NCBI RefSeq assembly: GCF_000399665.1
Contig: NZ_KB976986.1
Coordinates: forward strand, 2,749,261-2,813,260
From: Acinetobacter calcoaceticus ANC 3811
GTDB lineage: Bacteria > Pseudomonadota > Gammaproteobacteria > Pseudomonadales > Moraxellaceae
Direction of reading: 5' to 3'
Length of the DNA stretch: 64,000 bases
The translations under genes and the position numbers were made by a program. Within the stretch, counting starts at the first letter, position 1. The number at the start of each line of letters is the position of its first letter. Positions 50,292 to 61,052 of this stretch are shown here, one piece after another. The notes under the pieces are model-generated. The model worked only from the letters and a program-made list of their open reading frames with translations. It ran no database searches and was not told where the DNA came from.

Positions 50292-50367
50292 TGGTGGAGA
50301 CTAGGAGAGTCGAACTCCTGACCTCCTGCGTGCAAAGCAGGCGCTCTACCAACTAAGCTAAGTCCCC
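50292..50367 (-). tRNA. tRNA-Ala (anticodon TGC)
   Basis: 76 bases, GGGGACTTAGCTTAGTTGGT to CTCCACCA with encoded CCA. The anticodon loop contains TGC, and the T arm has GTTCGAC. It is in the 16S-23S spacer of the rRNA operon. Confidence 0.97.
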
Positions 50368-50423
50368 AGCTTACATCATCAGTTCTGTATCTTCTTTTCT
50401 ATAACTTCAACCAGTCAAAGTCA

Positions 50424-50500
<77 letters not shown>

Positions 50501-50512
50501 TCAGATACATCT

Positions 50513-50541
50513 ATGAAGAACAACTTGTTGTGGATTCTTAC
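50513..50541 (-). other. 3' arm of the pre-16S processing stem
   Basis: This spacer segment is complementary, with few mismatches, to the leader segment at 52231-52260 (shared core AACAACTTG and GGATT). Together they flank 16S and would form the RNase III stem. Confidence 0.75.
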
Positions 50542-50559
50542 TAATCGTCAATCTTTCGT

Positions 50560-52097
<1,538 letters not shown>

Positions 52098-52309
52098 AAA
52101 ATCATTTTGCACCTTATTAAAGACAAGGTGCCAATTCTGGCTCATCAATTTTCTGACTTAAATTTCGCTCAAATAAACTTCGAGTAATTTAAACCAATCA
52201 ATCAATGATAATATTTCGATCAATCAATCAGTAAAAATCCACACAAGTTGTTCTTCATAATCTCTTAATGATCTTCTTCCTGGTTCGTCACCAGCAAGCT
52301 AGGTCGGCT

Positions 52310-52337
52310 ATGTTACTCTTAATCTCTTAAAAGTCAA
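52310..52337 (-). promoter_or_regulatory. rRNA promoter (proximal)
   Basis: On the minus strand TTGACT (52332-52337), a 16-bp spacer and TAACAT (52310-52315), about 215 bp before 16S. Likely the downstream of two tandem promoters. Confidence 0.6.
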
Positions 52338-52472
52338 CAGGTAATTTCGATATTTTTAAAACTTATTCTCAAAACCAACTTCTCATCAAATTCACTACTC
52401 AAAGTAATCAACTCAATTCCAAGTAACTGTTTTTTAACAAGTTCCTATCTGCATCACCGCCGATGGATGTGC

Positions 52473-52500
52473 ATTATAGAGCATTATTATCCCTTGGCAA
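52473..52500 (-). promoter_or_regulatory. rRNA promoter (distal, strong)
   Basis: On the minus strand TTGCCA (52495-52500), a 16-bp spacer and a perfect TATAAT (52473-52478), about 375 bp before 16S. A G/C-rich segment follows the -10, as expected for a stringent-response discriminator. Confidence 0.75.
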
Positions 52501-52591
52501 GCGAAAATTAGAAACTTATGACTTGAGCGTTCACTTTTAAATCAACAACCAATTTAAGTTATTGTTTTATATTAATAATTATTTTAATTAT

Positions 52592-53188
52592 TTATTTTTG
52601 ACCTAAATAAGCCAGTATCATGCTCGACAATTCGCGCTTAAGTTGTTGTTCTGATATAAGAAAATTGTTCTGACTCACATATCGCATCATCGTAAAAAGC
52701 GTACTATTAATAATTACAAAGGATTTATGCTTCACCTGTTCGAAGTCCCACTGATGAGGATTTCTACTAAATGTATATAGCCCGACTTCAAAAAAATGCT
52801 TTTCTAAAATCTGAGCAGCTTGCGAATGGCTATAGTTATGCCAATGTTTCAGTACTTCTATAAAAAATCCATGATCGGCTTTTAATGCATTAAACCCTAG
52901 CTCTATTGCCAAGGGGATGAGCAGGTCTAAAGGAATATTTCCTTGCTGCATAACCAGCTCTTTAAGTTGATGTCCTAATAGTTCGCTTTTACGGCGTAAT
53001 AGTTCTTCTATGATTTGATCTTTATTCTCAAAGTATTGGTAAATCGAACCTACACTTACTCCAGATTTCTCTGCAATTTTAGGAGTCGTAGTATGTAGTA
53101 ACCCATATTGGGCAATACAGTGTTGTGTCGCCTCTAAAATATGGTCAACAATAATTTTTGAACGCTGTTGCTGTGGGGATTTTCTCAT
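52592..53188 (-). CDS. TetR/AcrR family transcriptional regulator
   Basis: A 198-residue TetR-type repressor. The N-terminal HTH is in TTPKIAEKSGVSVGSIYQYFENKDQIIEELL (about 35-65); the rest is an alpha-helical ligand domain. It is divergent from the MpaB-type oxygenase gene, 88 bp away, with a palindrome between them, so it probably represses that gene and itself. Ligand unknown. Confidence 0.92.
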   Translation of the reverse strand: MRKSPQQQRSKIIVDHILEATQHCIAQYGLLHTTTPKIAEKSGVSVGSIYQYFENKDQIIEELLRRKSELLGHQLKELVMQQGNIPLDLLIPLAIELGFNALKADHGFFIEVLKHWHNYSHSQAAQILEKHFFEVGLYTFSRNPHQWDFEQVKHKSFVIINSTLFTMMRYVSQNNFLISEQQLKRELSSMILAYLGQK

Positions 53189-53221
53189 CAGTTTTTTATT
53201 CTTTAAATGCGAATTGAATGC

Positions 53222-53233
53222 GAATAATTATTC
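53222..53233. promoter_or_regulatory. Palindromic putative TetR operator
   Basis: GAATAATTATTC is a perfect 12-base palindrome in the 88-bp divergent region, preceded by ATGCGAATTGA and within a larger TGAAT...ATTCA pair. The position between repressor and target fits an operator; assignment is inference. Confidence 0.5.
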
Positions 53234-53276
53234 ATATTAGCCTATTTATTATTCAGTTCAATAAGTAAGTAATGAT

Positions 53277-54491
53277 ATGCAAACGATTATTCCAACTCGA
53301 CTTGCTTCTTTTAATGACATGCAAGACAGTAATTTTTTTACGCAGTTTTTAAATGTCTGTTGCGAAAAACCAGCTCAACCAAACTATACGGAATATGTGT
53401 CTTTACAACGTGCTCTTTGTGAAGGGGACGTTGAAATGGATAAGGTGATTGATTGGGTTATGCAAAATCCCAAAGATCATCGCATGATTTTTGAGAAGAT
53501 ATTATTTCAAGGCCGCGATAACCTATCTGAGCCAATACCTACTGAGTTAGAAAATTTCTTTAATTATATTGAACAAAAGCCTAAATGGTTAGACCAGCGC
53601 CAAATTGATGAGGCTGTTAAATTTACTCACCGTTTAGGAGTAAATAACGGTTTTATCCTTAGAGATTTATCTTTAATGGCAGGATACTTATATCCGGGAT
53701 TTAATCAGCCTCTAATTTTAACGGGTGCATTGAAGAAACAAGCGGGTACTCGTTTAGCAGAGACTACAAAATGGTGGGTTGATATTACTGAACCTCAGGG
53801 ACTTTCTCGTTTAAGCTCAGGTTTCACGTCAACGATTTACGTTCGGTTTATTCATGCTCTTGTTCGCCAACAATTGAAAAAGTCTGATCGCTGGGATAGC
53901 GAAGTTTGGGGAATTCCACTTAATCAATTTGATTTAGCAATGACTAATTTGGCTTTTAGCAGTGTAGTTTTACTCGGGATTAGAGCTTTAGGTGTATGGC
54001 CAACGAAACAAGAAGCTAAGAGTTTTTTACATTTTTGGCGTTATGTTGGCTGGTTGATGGGTATTGATGAAAAATGGCTTATTCAGTCTGAATCTGAAGG
54101 TTGGCGATTATTGTACTGGATGCAGTTTGCTCACCCTCGCTCCGATCACAGTAGTATTGAATTAGGATCAAGCTTATCTAAAGAGCCTTTTGAGAGAAAA
54201 TATCTACATTTACGCTCTTTGCAGCAGAAGCTTGCTTACCGACAACATTTAGAACTTACCCAATTTTTTATTGGTAAGAAAAGAATGAAACTACTCGGAT
54301 TGCCTCAGCAATCTGCCTCATGGTTTGCTTATTATCTAATTGTGCGTAATTCATTACTTTATAGTGGTGCAAAGCTTTCACCAAAAGTTGAAATTTTTTT
54401 ATCCAAATCAGGCCGCAATATACAAAAGCTTGGCTTAAGGCTTTATCAGAATCAAGGTAAGGCAAAAACCTTAGCAAGTATGCATCAATAA
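53277..54491 (+). CDS. MpaB/latex-clearing-type oxygenase family protein (DUF2236-like)
   Basis: A 404-residue helical protein related to the ER-bound oxygenase/MpaB and rubber-oxygenase (Lcp) domain. Supporting segments are LRDLSLMAGYLYPGFNQPLILTGAL, KRLAETTKWW-type RLAETTKWWVDIT, YVRFIHALVRQQL and the late YVGWLMGIDE. In characterised members these residues surround a b-type heme; candidate His and Arg residues are present (H188-like in RFIHALVR). Substrate unknown. The divergent TetR gene likely controls it, so it may respond to a hydrophobic compound. A terminator follows. Confidence 0.85.
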   Translation: MQTIIPTRLASFNDMQDSNFFTQFLNVCCEKPAQPNYTEYVSLQRALCEGDVEMDKVIDWVMQNPKDHRMIFEKILFQGRDNLSEPIPTELENFFNYIEQKPKWLDQRQIDEAVKFTHRLGVNNGFILRDLSLMAGYLYPGFNQPLILTGALKKQAGTRLAETTKWWVDITEPQGLSRLSSGFTSTIYVRFIHALVRQQLKKSDRWDSEVWGIPLNQFDLAMTNLAFSSVVLLGIRALGVWPTKQEAKSFLHFWRYVGWLMGIDEKWLIQSESEGWRLLYWMQFAHPRSDHSSIELGSSLSKEPFERKYLHLRSLQQKLAYRQHLELTQFFIGKKRMKLLGLPQQSASWFAYYLIVRNSLLYSGAKLSPKVEIFLSKSGRNIQKLGLRLYQNQGKAKTLASMHQ

Positions 54492-54509
54492 TTTTTAAAA
54501 CCTAAAATA

Positions 54510-54542
54510 AAAAAGGAAGCCCGTTAAGCAGACTTCCTTTTT
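54510..54542. terminator. Bidirectional intrinsic terminator
   Basis: A 10-bp perfect stem AAAAAGGAAG / CTTCCTTTTT around a 13-base loop, between the oxygenase gene and the convergent copper-receptor cluster. Confidence 0.85.
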
Positions 54543-54557
54543 CAAATATTAAGGCGC

Positions 54558-54764
54558 TTATTGAGATGATGAACTATGCATTTCAGCGTGATTCATTTGC
54601 TCAGGTATCTCCATCATTTGCTTATTTTTTTGACTTGGCATGTAGTCAGGCTCATTGTTGATCGCCAAGTAAAAAATAATCATAAATAATAGACTCAAGA
54701 TACAGGCCACAATAAGTGACTTCCATCCCCACCACGATTGTTCAGGCGATAATTTATTTGTCAT
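54558..54764 (-). CDS. Met-rich single-helix membrane protein
   Basis: A 68-residue protein with a cytoplasmic N-terminus, one membrane helix (about 16-35, SLIVACILSLLFMIIFYLAI), and a hydrophilic tail containing five Met and two His (MPSQ, KQMME, EQMNHAEMH). Such Met/His tails can bind Cu(I). ATG at 54764 was preferred to an upstream TTG. It lies 49 bp after the copper-type TonB receptor on the same strand, so a copper role is likely but inferred. No family recognised. Confidence 0.65.
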   Translation of the reverse strand: MTNKLSPEQSWWGWKSLIVACILSLLFMIIFYLAINNEPDYMPSQKNKQMMEIPEQMNHAEMHSSSSQ

Positions 54765-54813
54765 TTCATTTCTCTCATTCAATTAATATTTTCAATTCAT
54801 TCGCTACGGCTTA

Positions 54814-56928
54814 TTAAAACTTCATGCTCATACGAACCCAGTAATTTCTTCCGATATTGTTGAATTGCTCTTCACTCGCAAATCCAAAACCTGCACTACC
54901 CGCTTTATTTAAGTGTTCGGTATAGGTTTTATCTAATACGTTATCGACACCAACAGAGACATCAATATCTTTACGAAGGTTGTAGCTTCCGTTTAGAGAA
55001 AGAGTTGAAAAACCTTTACTTGGTTTTAGGTCATACCCCACGATGTTACCTTGATGTAGACTCACGCGGTTTTGCTCAGCAACAGCTCGCCACAATAGAC
55101 CTAAATTATATTTGTCAGCTACATAGCGAATATTTAAGCGGCCTTCTAAAGGTGAAATTTGAGGTAGTGGTTTGTCATCTGTGGTGTTTTTACCCCATGC
55201 ATACATCGCACTCAAATCTGCCTGAATATGATCGGTAAATTGATATCCAATACCCGCTTCTGCACCAGCAATGGTTGCATCGACATTTTTGGCACCTGCA
55301 GTAATATCATGGCTCATATCATGCCCATCCATTCCCATACTTGGGTGATGGTGATAATTCATTAAAATGTAGTCATCTACTAAGCCTGCATAAGCAGAAA
55401 CCCATGTATTTAAATCACCATATTGCTGCTGAAAGCCTAGATCTAACTGTAATGTTTTCTCAGGATTCACACCGTTAAACGTATTGGTTGAGCCAGCATT
55501 ACCGTGTTTAGGCGAGAAAAGCTCCCAATAATCAGGCATACGCTCTACATAACCTAAACCGATATAGCTTTTTAGATCATGCTCAGGATGTTGATTTTCC
55601 CAGCGTACAAATGCACTTGGTAAAGTCTTTTCAAGTTTAGTATTAAAGCCTTTTGCCTGAGAGTCGGCACGTTCATCTTCAACTGTGACTCGATCTAAAC
55701 GAACACCTGTAACCAATTTGTTAAGATCGTTCCATTGATAACCAAGTTCACCAAAAGCACCGTATGATTGAAAACGCATATCTTGACGATATGGAACATT
55801 CATAGAAGGCATTGTTGGCGATGACATGCTACCGCCATGTTTATTGAATTGAGAATCTATACCTGTAATTAAACTCCACTTATTCCATTCAGATGTCATG
55901 GCCAAACGTGAGTTTAATGTACGGCGCGTTACTTGCATTGCCATCGCATTTGGCATCAACATGGTCATACCACCATGATTCATTTCAACTAATGGCGGAG
56001 TACGTAAGCTAAAGTTATCCATAATATGATCGTTATAACTATAGTTCACCTGCCCTTCAATTTTCTTAATGACATCAGTGATATTTTTCTTTTCGAACCG
56101 CAGACCTAAGCTTTCACGCGCAAACTGAGATCCGTCCATTGAACGTCCAGCATAAAGCGATTCACCATCAGATTTCCCCCCCGTGAGCTCAATCCAAGTG
56201 TCTTCATCTGGAGTAAAGCCAAGTGCTACATCAGCATTCCACTTTTTCCATGCTGAAGGCACGGTATTGCCGTCACCATCTTGATAACTATTAGACTCTG
56301 AACGGTTGGCATTTAAACGAATATATTTCTTTTCATCGCCAATTGCCGCCTCAACATTATGGTCAATACGTCCATATGAACCTAGCAAGACACTCGCTTG
56401 CCCACGATAAGGTTTTTCAGAGGTAAGTTTCTCAGGCTGACGTTCAAAAAGGACTGTGGCAGCAGAACCTGTATTGGCATATTGAACAGTTTGCGGACCT
56501 TTAATGACAGAAATACGATCATAACTTTCTGGTGAAATATAAGAGGTCGGAGCATCCATACGGTTTGGGCAGGCACCTAAGTTCTCTGTACCATCCGTTA
56601 GAATTTTGATGCGTGAACCAAACATGCCTCGGAATGTCACATCACCATTTGTTCCACCGCTTTGTATTGAGTTAAACCCCATAATACTTTGTAGATAGTC
56701 TGCCCCATCTGTAGCAGGTACTGGCTGAATGGGCTGCTTTGGATCTGCATGTACGATCAAGCCATTTGCATCATTGCCTTGCTGTGCTGTAACAACAATG
56801 GGTGCCAATGAGTGAAGTGAATTTGTATCGGTATTATTTTTTTCTGAATCAGCAAAAACTAGACCCGAATGAGAGACAGCAAACATCGCAACCCATAAAG
56901 GTTGTAGTAAGAATTTAGAATGTGGCAT
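54814..56928 (-). CDS. TonB-dependent copper receptor (OprC/NosA type)
   Basis: A 704-residue TonB-dependent outer-membrane receptor. A signal peptide ends near residue 26 (LVFADS). The TonB box region is APIVVTAQQG (about 42-51), the plug follows (YLQSIMGFNSIQSGGTNGDVTFRG), and the 22-strand barrel ends in RMSMKF. The plug carries Cys120-x-x-x-Met124 (CPNRM), the first half of the OprC copper site. Extracellular loops are Met/His-rich (MNHGGMTML, HHHPSMGMDGHDMSHD). Flanked by a His-rich DUF2946 gene and a Met-rich small gene, it should import copper ions. Confidence 0.9.
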   Translation of the reverse strand: MPHSKFLLQPLWVAMFAVSHSGLVFADSEKNNTDTNSLHSLAPIVVTAQQGNDANGLIVHADPKQPIQPVPATDGADYLQSIMGFNSIQSGGTNGDVTFRGMFGSRIKILTDGTENLGACPNRMDAPTSYISPESYDRISVIKGPQTVQYANTGSAATVLFERQPEKLTSEKPYRGQASVLLGSYGRIDHNVEAAIGDEKKYIRLNANRSESNSYQDGDGNTVPSAWKKWNADVALGFTPDEDTWIELTGGKSDGESLYAGRSMDGSQFARESLGLRFEKKNITDVIKKIEGQVNYSYNDHIMDNFSLRTPPLVEMNHGGMTMLMPNAMAMQVTRRTLNSRLAMTSEWNKWSLITGIDSQFNKHGGSMSSPTMPSMNVPYRQDMRFQSYGAFGELGYQWNDLNKLVTGVRLDRVTVEDERADSQAKGFNTKLEKTLPSAFVRWENQHPEHDLKSYIGLGYVERMPDYWELFSPKHGNAGSTNTFNGVNPEKTLQLDLGFQQQYGDLNTWVSAYAGLVDDYILMNYHHHPSMGMDGHDMSHDITAGAKNVDATIAGAEAGIGYQFTDHIQADLSAMYAWGKNTTDDKPLPQISPLEGRLNIRYVADKYNLGLLWRAVAEQNRVSLHQGNIVGYDLKPSKGFSTLSLNGSYNLRKDIDVSVGVDNVLDKTYTEHLNKAGSAGFGFASEEQFNNIGRNYWVRMSMKF

Positions 56929-57000
56929 TTTTATACGCTCTAAAACATAAATAAAGTGATATTGAAGTCAGTTAAGACCCCAACAAAAAACTGCTTTTAT

Positions 57001-57426
57001 TTATGCAAATAGAGGCGGTGCGCGCCCTTGCGGGAGTAGGAAAAGTCGCTGTAGCGCAAAGTAAACATGTCGAAATGCTTGTTGATAGGCAACTAAGCGG
57101 ACTTGTATGCGGACTAAAACTTCTTTTACGCCGAATTCAGGCGGTAAAACCAGATTGGCATAGACGGTACAATATTGACACTGGTGATTTGCATCATGGT
57201 GATCATGATGCCCAGAGGCTTGTGCCTGTTCAATATGATGATCATGATGCATGTGTATGGTATGTGACATGGTTTCCATCTGTGCTTTGGGTTTAAGCAA
57301 AGCACGAGTAATAGTTTCACAGACCGGAGCAATTTGATATTGCTTCGGTAATAGCGGCTGTAGAAATACCGCAACCTGTAAAAATACTGCTGCACATGCA
57401 AGCAACAGACCACTACGAAAAATCAA
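57001..57426 (-). CDS. DUF2946 family His-rich membrane-associated protein
   Basis: A 141-residue protein with an N-terminal hydrophobic segment (about 6-25) and a strongly His-rich stretch at 55-81 (HTIHMHHDHH, HHDHHDANH) followed by Cys83-x-x-Cys86. This layout is DUF2946, often found beside copper receptor and copper-trafficking genes. The start seems to be TTG at 57424-57426, since a stop lies two codons upstream and the first ATG is at codon 50. It sits 72 bp before the copper receptor and 43 bp after def. Confidence 0.82.
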   Translation of the reverse strand: MIFRSGLLLACAAVFLQVAVFLQPLLPKQYQIAPVCETITRALLKPKAQMETMSHTIHMHHDHHIEQAQASGHHDHHDANHQCQYCTVYANLVLPPEFGVKEVLVRIQVRLVAYQQAFRHVYFALQRLFLLPQGRAPPLFA

Positions 57427-57469
57427 AAATCACATCCACACTATATTAATGTTTCAAGAATAGAAATTT

Positions 57470-58000
57470 TTAACGTTTTACTGCAACTTTTTCACGCTCA
57501 CGTTGACGAACAACTTTTTCGACTTTTTCTCGAGCACGCTGACGTTTAAGTGGCGACAAATAATCCACAAATAATTTGCCATTTAAGTGATCCATTTCAT
57601 GTTGGATACAAACAGCGAGAAGTCCATCAGCTTCTATCTCAAATGCTTGCCCTTCAAGGTTAATTGCCTCAATTTTCACACGTGACGGGCGCTCAACTTT
57701 GTCGTATATTTGTGGCACCGATAGGCAGCCTTCTTCGTACTGCTGCTTATCTTCTGTCAGTGGAGTGATTTTGGGGTTAATAAAAACCAAAGGTTCATCT
57801 TTAGCTTCAGATAAATCTATAACGATTAACTGAATATGACGATCTACTTGTGAAGCTGCTAAACCAATACCTGGTGCGGCATACATGGTTTCAAGCATAT
57901 CTGCTGCAAGTTGACGAATTTCATCAGTAACTTCTTCAACAGGCTTAGCAATGGTACGAAGACGGGGATCAGGAAAACTTAAAATAGGTAATAAGGCCAT
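57470..58000 (-). CDS. def: Peptide deformylase
   Basis: A 176-residue metalloenzyme removing the formyl group from nascent proteins. All three motifs are intact: GIGLAA (44-49), EGCLSVP with Cys92, and HEMDH with His134, Glu135 and His138. A basic tail ([15 protein letters not shown]) follows. fmt, the usual partner, is not next; the copper cluster follows instead. It is divergent from the LysM gene, with 122 bp between. Confidence 0.96.
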   Translation of the reverse strand: MALLPILSFPDPRLRTIAKPVEEVTDEIRQLAADMLETMYAAPGIGLAASQVDRHIQLIVIDLSEAKDEPLVFINPKITPLTEDKQQYEEGCLSVPQIYDKVERPSRVKIEAINLEGQAFEIEADGLLAVCIQHEMDHLNGKLFVDYLSPLKRQRAREKVEKVVRQREREKVAVKR

Positions 58001-58122
58001 ACTGACGTCCTCACTTATGCCATTGATTGAAAAACCAAATGAAGGAAATACTTCATCGAAAAATTGTGTGTTAGCCGCCTATTATAACGCATCTGCACGC
58101 ATAATTTTTAGGAATTATCATA

Positions 58123-59277
58123 ATGAAAAAGGTTTTTAACGGCATGGTTGAATTTCATGCTTTGGGGATAAAAAAGCATTTACTTGCTTTCGCACTTTTT
58201 ACAGGGGTTGCAATAGGTACAGTAGCAGAAGTTCATGCTGCTAGTCCGAACCATAATCCACCCTCTCTTAAAAGTAATGCGCCACATGTCTACGTTGTAA
58301 AACGAGGAGATACGCTCTGGGATATTTCCGGTCATTTCCTGAGTAAACCTTGGCGCTGGCCAGAAATCTGGGCAAATAATCAGCATGTCAAAAATCCACA
58401 CTGGATTTATCCTGGTGACCGATTATTGTTATGCAGTTTAGCTGGTCGACCCTTGATCGGTAAGGATGAGGGAGATGGTTGTGTTGGCATTATTCGTCGC
58501 TACACAGGTCAAATGACAAACTTACAACCTCAAGTTCGTGTGGAGTCACTTAACGACAATGTGCCTGTTATTCCACTTGAACATATCAAACAGTGGTTAG
58601 AACACAGCACAATTTTGCCAGCCGATGCAATTGAACATACCCCTTATATAGTGGGAACTGCTGATCAACGTGTGCTTGCGGCAAAAGGCCAAACTATTTA
58701 TGCGCGTGGACAAGGTTTAGTGAATGGCCAACGTTATGCAGTCTACCGTGAAGGTGAACCTTACTATTTCACAGACAGTAAAGGTAAAAAGCACAGCCTA
58801 GGTATTGAACTACAACAAGTTGCCTCAGGGATTGCGATCTCTTCTGAAAAAGACATAACAACGCTTGAGTTAACGGATAGCTACGATTCCGAAGTACGTC
58901 GTGGCGATCGGGTTATGCCAGAAGAAGAAGCAACACTGCCTACTTTATTTTATCCAGTAGATGCCCAACAAGTTACAGATGCCGGCAAGATCATTCGTGT
59001 AATGGGTTCAATTGGTAGCGCCGCCAAAAATAGTGTGGTGACCTTAAACCGAGGTACGGCTCAAGGGATTCAGGTAGGACAAGTTTTTGATATTACCCAA
59101 AAAGGTGAAACCATTCGAGATCCTAAAACCAAAGAACCAATACAGTTACCTGGACAACAAATTGGTAGTCTGATGGTTTTTAGAACCTTTGATCAGCTTA
59201 GCTATGCCTATGTATTAGAAAGTGACTTACCTATTAAAGTAGGTTCAAGTATTCAGCCACCTCGTTTTGATGATTAA
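58123..59277 (+). CDS. LysM-domain secreted protein
   Basis: A 384-residue protein with a signal peptide (basic start, hydrophobic core near 19-35, cleavage around EVHAAS) and an N-terminal LysM domain (about 55-105, VYVVKRGDTLWDISGHFL to YPGDRLLL). The long C-terminal part is beta-rich and unassigned; this fusion recurs upstream of dprA in proteobacteria. LysM binds peptidoglycan. ATG is preceded by AGGAAT. It is likely the first gene of lysM-dprA-tsaC, 20 bp before dprA. Confidence 0.92.
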   Translation: MKKVFNGMVEFHALGIKKHLLAFALFTGVAIGTVAEVHAASPNHNPPSLKSNAPHVYVVKRGDTLWDISGHFLSKPWRWPEIWANNQHVKNPHWIYPGDRLLLCSLAGRPLIGKDEGDGCVGIIRRYTGQMTNLQPQVRVESLNDNVPVIPLEHIKQWLEHSTILPADAIEHTPYIVGTADQRVLAAKGQTIYARGQGLVNGQRYAVYREGEPYYFTDSKGKKHSLGIELQQVASGIAISSEKDITTLELTDSYDSEVRRGDRVMPEEEATLPTLFYPVDAQQVTDAGKIIRVMGSIGSAAKNSVVTLNRGTAQGIQVGQVFDITQKGETIRDPKTKEPIQLPGQQIGSLMVFRTFDQLSYAYVLESDLPIKVGSSIQPPRFDD

Positions 59278-59297
59278 CGCTGGATATACTCTTTACA

Positions 59298-60431
59298 ATG
59301 CTTATTCAACTTTCTTCCCACCATTACCACACGCTTAAAGTGTGGTATTTGGTGCAGCACTCTTTAGTTAGTTTCAAAAAAATTGTCGATTATTTTGGTA
59401 GCTGTGAAAAGGCAGTCCAACCTGCGGGATTGTCCCAATGGCGCAATCTCGGATTACATGCTAATCATTTAAAACGTGTAGATGAATTTCAAACTGCTCA
59501 GGGTCAAGCTCAGTTTGAAAAACTGGTTGAGCAAATCCAGCAACATACTGACTTTATTTTAACCTCAGATGATTCTGGCTATCCTACGCAATTACTACCG
59601 TATACAGACCATCCGCCCATCATTTTTGGCAAAGGCCAAGCTCAAGCCTTATTGCAACCACAAGTGGCTATTGTAGGTAGCCGAAAACCCAGCCCACATG
59701 GTCGTCAAGTTGCTTATGATTTTGCCTATTATTTAAGTGAAAAAGGATTTTATGTAAGTAGTGGCTTGGCATATGGCATTGACGAGGCTGCTCACCAAGG
59801 AGCTTCAGCACATCAACGTACGATTGCAGTAACGGGAACAGGTTTAGATAGCACCTACCCCGCTCAAAATAAAAAACTTGCAGAACAGATTTTGGCTCAA
59901 AACGGCGCCATCATTACTGAGTTTTTACCCGGTACGCTCCCCTTACAACAGCACTTTCCTCGTAGAAACAGAATTGTCAGTGGTCTGAGTTTAGGCGTAT
60001 TAGTGGTAGAAGCAACTTTAAAAAGTGGCTCATTGATTACTGCCAACAAAGCTGCCGAGCAAGGTAAAACCGTATTTGCCATTCCTGGCCATATTTACAG
60101 TGAGTTTCATCAAGGCTGTCATCAGCTCATTCGTGAGGGAGCTATTTTAGTTGATCATCCGGAACAAATTATTGAAGACCTTGCTTTACCTACTCAATGG
60201 CAAAGCCAGCAACAAAACTCAACTGAGGAGGTAGTCGTTGCTTGCGCCCCAGAAATTCCTGAGCATTTAATTAACCTTTATCAGTCCTTAGACTGGGTCG
60301 GACAAAATATTGATCAGCTTGTCATACACCACTCTCAACCTGTGGCAGAACTCACCTCTTCACTCATGGAACTAGAACTACTTGGTTTATGTATGCAACA
60401 ATCAGGGCTGTATTTACGTTGTCGCTCTTAG
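59298..60431 (+). CDS. dprA: DNA processing protein DprA
   Basis: A 377-residue transformation protein that loads RecA onto incoming single-stranded DNA. The Rossmann-fold core has VAIVGSRKPSPHGRQVAYDFA, SGLAYGIDEAAHQGA, VTGTGLDSTYPAQNKKLAEQI and PRRNRIVSGLSLGVLVVEA, all standard DprA/Smf motifs. A winged-helix-like C-terminal region follows. It lies between lysM and tsaC on one strand; together with intact comM it indicates competence genes are retained. Confidence 0.95.
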   Translation: MLIQLSSHHYHTLKVWYLVQHSLVSFKKIVDYFGSCEKAVQPAGLSQWRNLGLHANHLKRVDEFQTAQGQAQFEKLVEQIQQHTDFILTSDDSGYPTQLLPYTDHPPIIFGKGQAQALLQPQVAIVGSRKPSPHGRQVAYDFAYYLSEKGFYVSSGLAYGIDEAAHQGASAHQRTIAVTGTGLDSTYPAQNKKLAEQILAQNGAIITEFLPGTLPLQQHFPRRNRIVSGLSLGVLVVEATLKSGSLITANKAAEQGKTVFAIPGHIYSEFHQGCHQLIREGAILVDHPEQIIEDLALPTQWQSQQQNSTEEVVVACAPEIPEHLINLYQSLDWVGQNIDQLVIHHSQPVAELTSSLMELELLGLCMQQSGLYLRCRS

Positions 60432-60482
60432 TACTGGAGTGCACAACAGCAATTCTGTCTGATTGAAAGGAAGAGTATTACC

Positions 60483-61052
60483 ATGATTACCACCTCAGTT
60501 ACCGAAGCAGCCGAAAGTTTACATCAAGGTCAAGTCTTGGCGTATCCAACCGAGGCAGTTTGGGGACTAGGTTGCGACCCTTTTAACGAACAAGCTTTCC
60601 AAAAAATTCTAGAGCTGAAACAAAGACCTATTGAAAAAGGGGTCATTTTATTAGCAGGTCATATTAGTCAAGTGGAACACCTGTTGACCTCTTTACCTGA
60701 AGCGACTCAACACGAAATTATTGATTGTTGGACGAATCATCAACCTTCAGAAAGAGCCACAACTTGGCTATTACCTGCTGGTGAACATATTCCTTCATGG
60801 ATTAAAGGCGAACATCCTCTTGTCGCCGTTCGAGTGACCACACATCCTTTGTGTGTGGCATTATGCAATGCTTTTCATGGTTTTATTGTCTCGACGAGTG
60901 CGAACCCAAGTGGCCAAGAACCTGCTCATTCACTACAAGATGCCTGCCAATACTTTGGTTCACAATTAAACTATCTCAATGGTGACTTAGGCCAAAGTCA
61001 GCAGCCAAGTAGAATTATTAATGCTCTCACTGGAGAGATTATTCGCGCCTAA
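60483..61052 (+). CDS. tsaC: Threonylcarbamoyl-AMP synthase (TsaC/YrdC/Sua5 family)
   Basis: A 189-residue YrdC-domain enzyme making threonylcarbamoyl-AMP for tRNA t6A37. AYPTEAVWGLGCDPFN is the nucleotide-binding start; ELKQRPIEKGVILL holds the conserved Lys-x-Arg-Pro; the C-terminal signature is VSTSANPSGQEP. Only the YrdC domain is present, so it is TsaC rather than long Sua5. It follows dprA by 51 bp, the usual dprA-tsaC pair. Confidence 0.94.
   Translation: MITTSVTEAAESLHQGQVLAYPTEAVWGLGCDPFNEQAFQKILELKQRPIEKGVILLAGHISQVEHLLTSLPEATQHEIIDCWTNHQPSERATTWLLPAGEHIPSWIKGEHPLVAVRVTTHPLCVALCNAFHGFIVSTSANPSGQEPAHSLQDACQYFGSQLNYLNGDLGQSQQPSRIINALTGEIIRA

Larger units (their letters stand above)
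52098..52591 (-). other. rRNA leader and promoter region
   Basis: About 490 bp between 16S and the TetR gene. It contains a small hairpin GCACCTT/AAGGTGC (52109-52131), the 5' arm of the pre-16S processing stem (about 52231-52260) and two promoters, listed separately. Confidence 0.8.
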
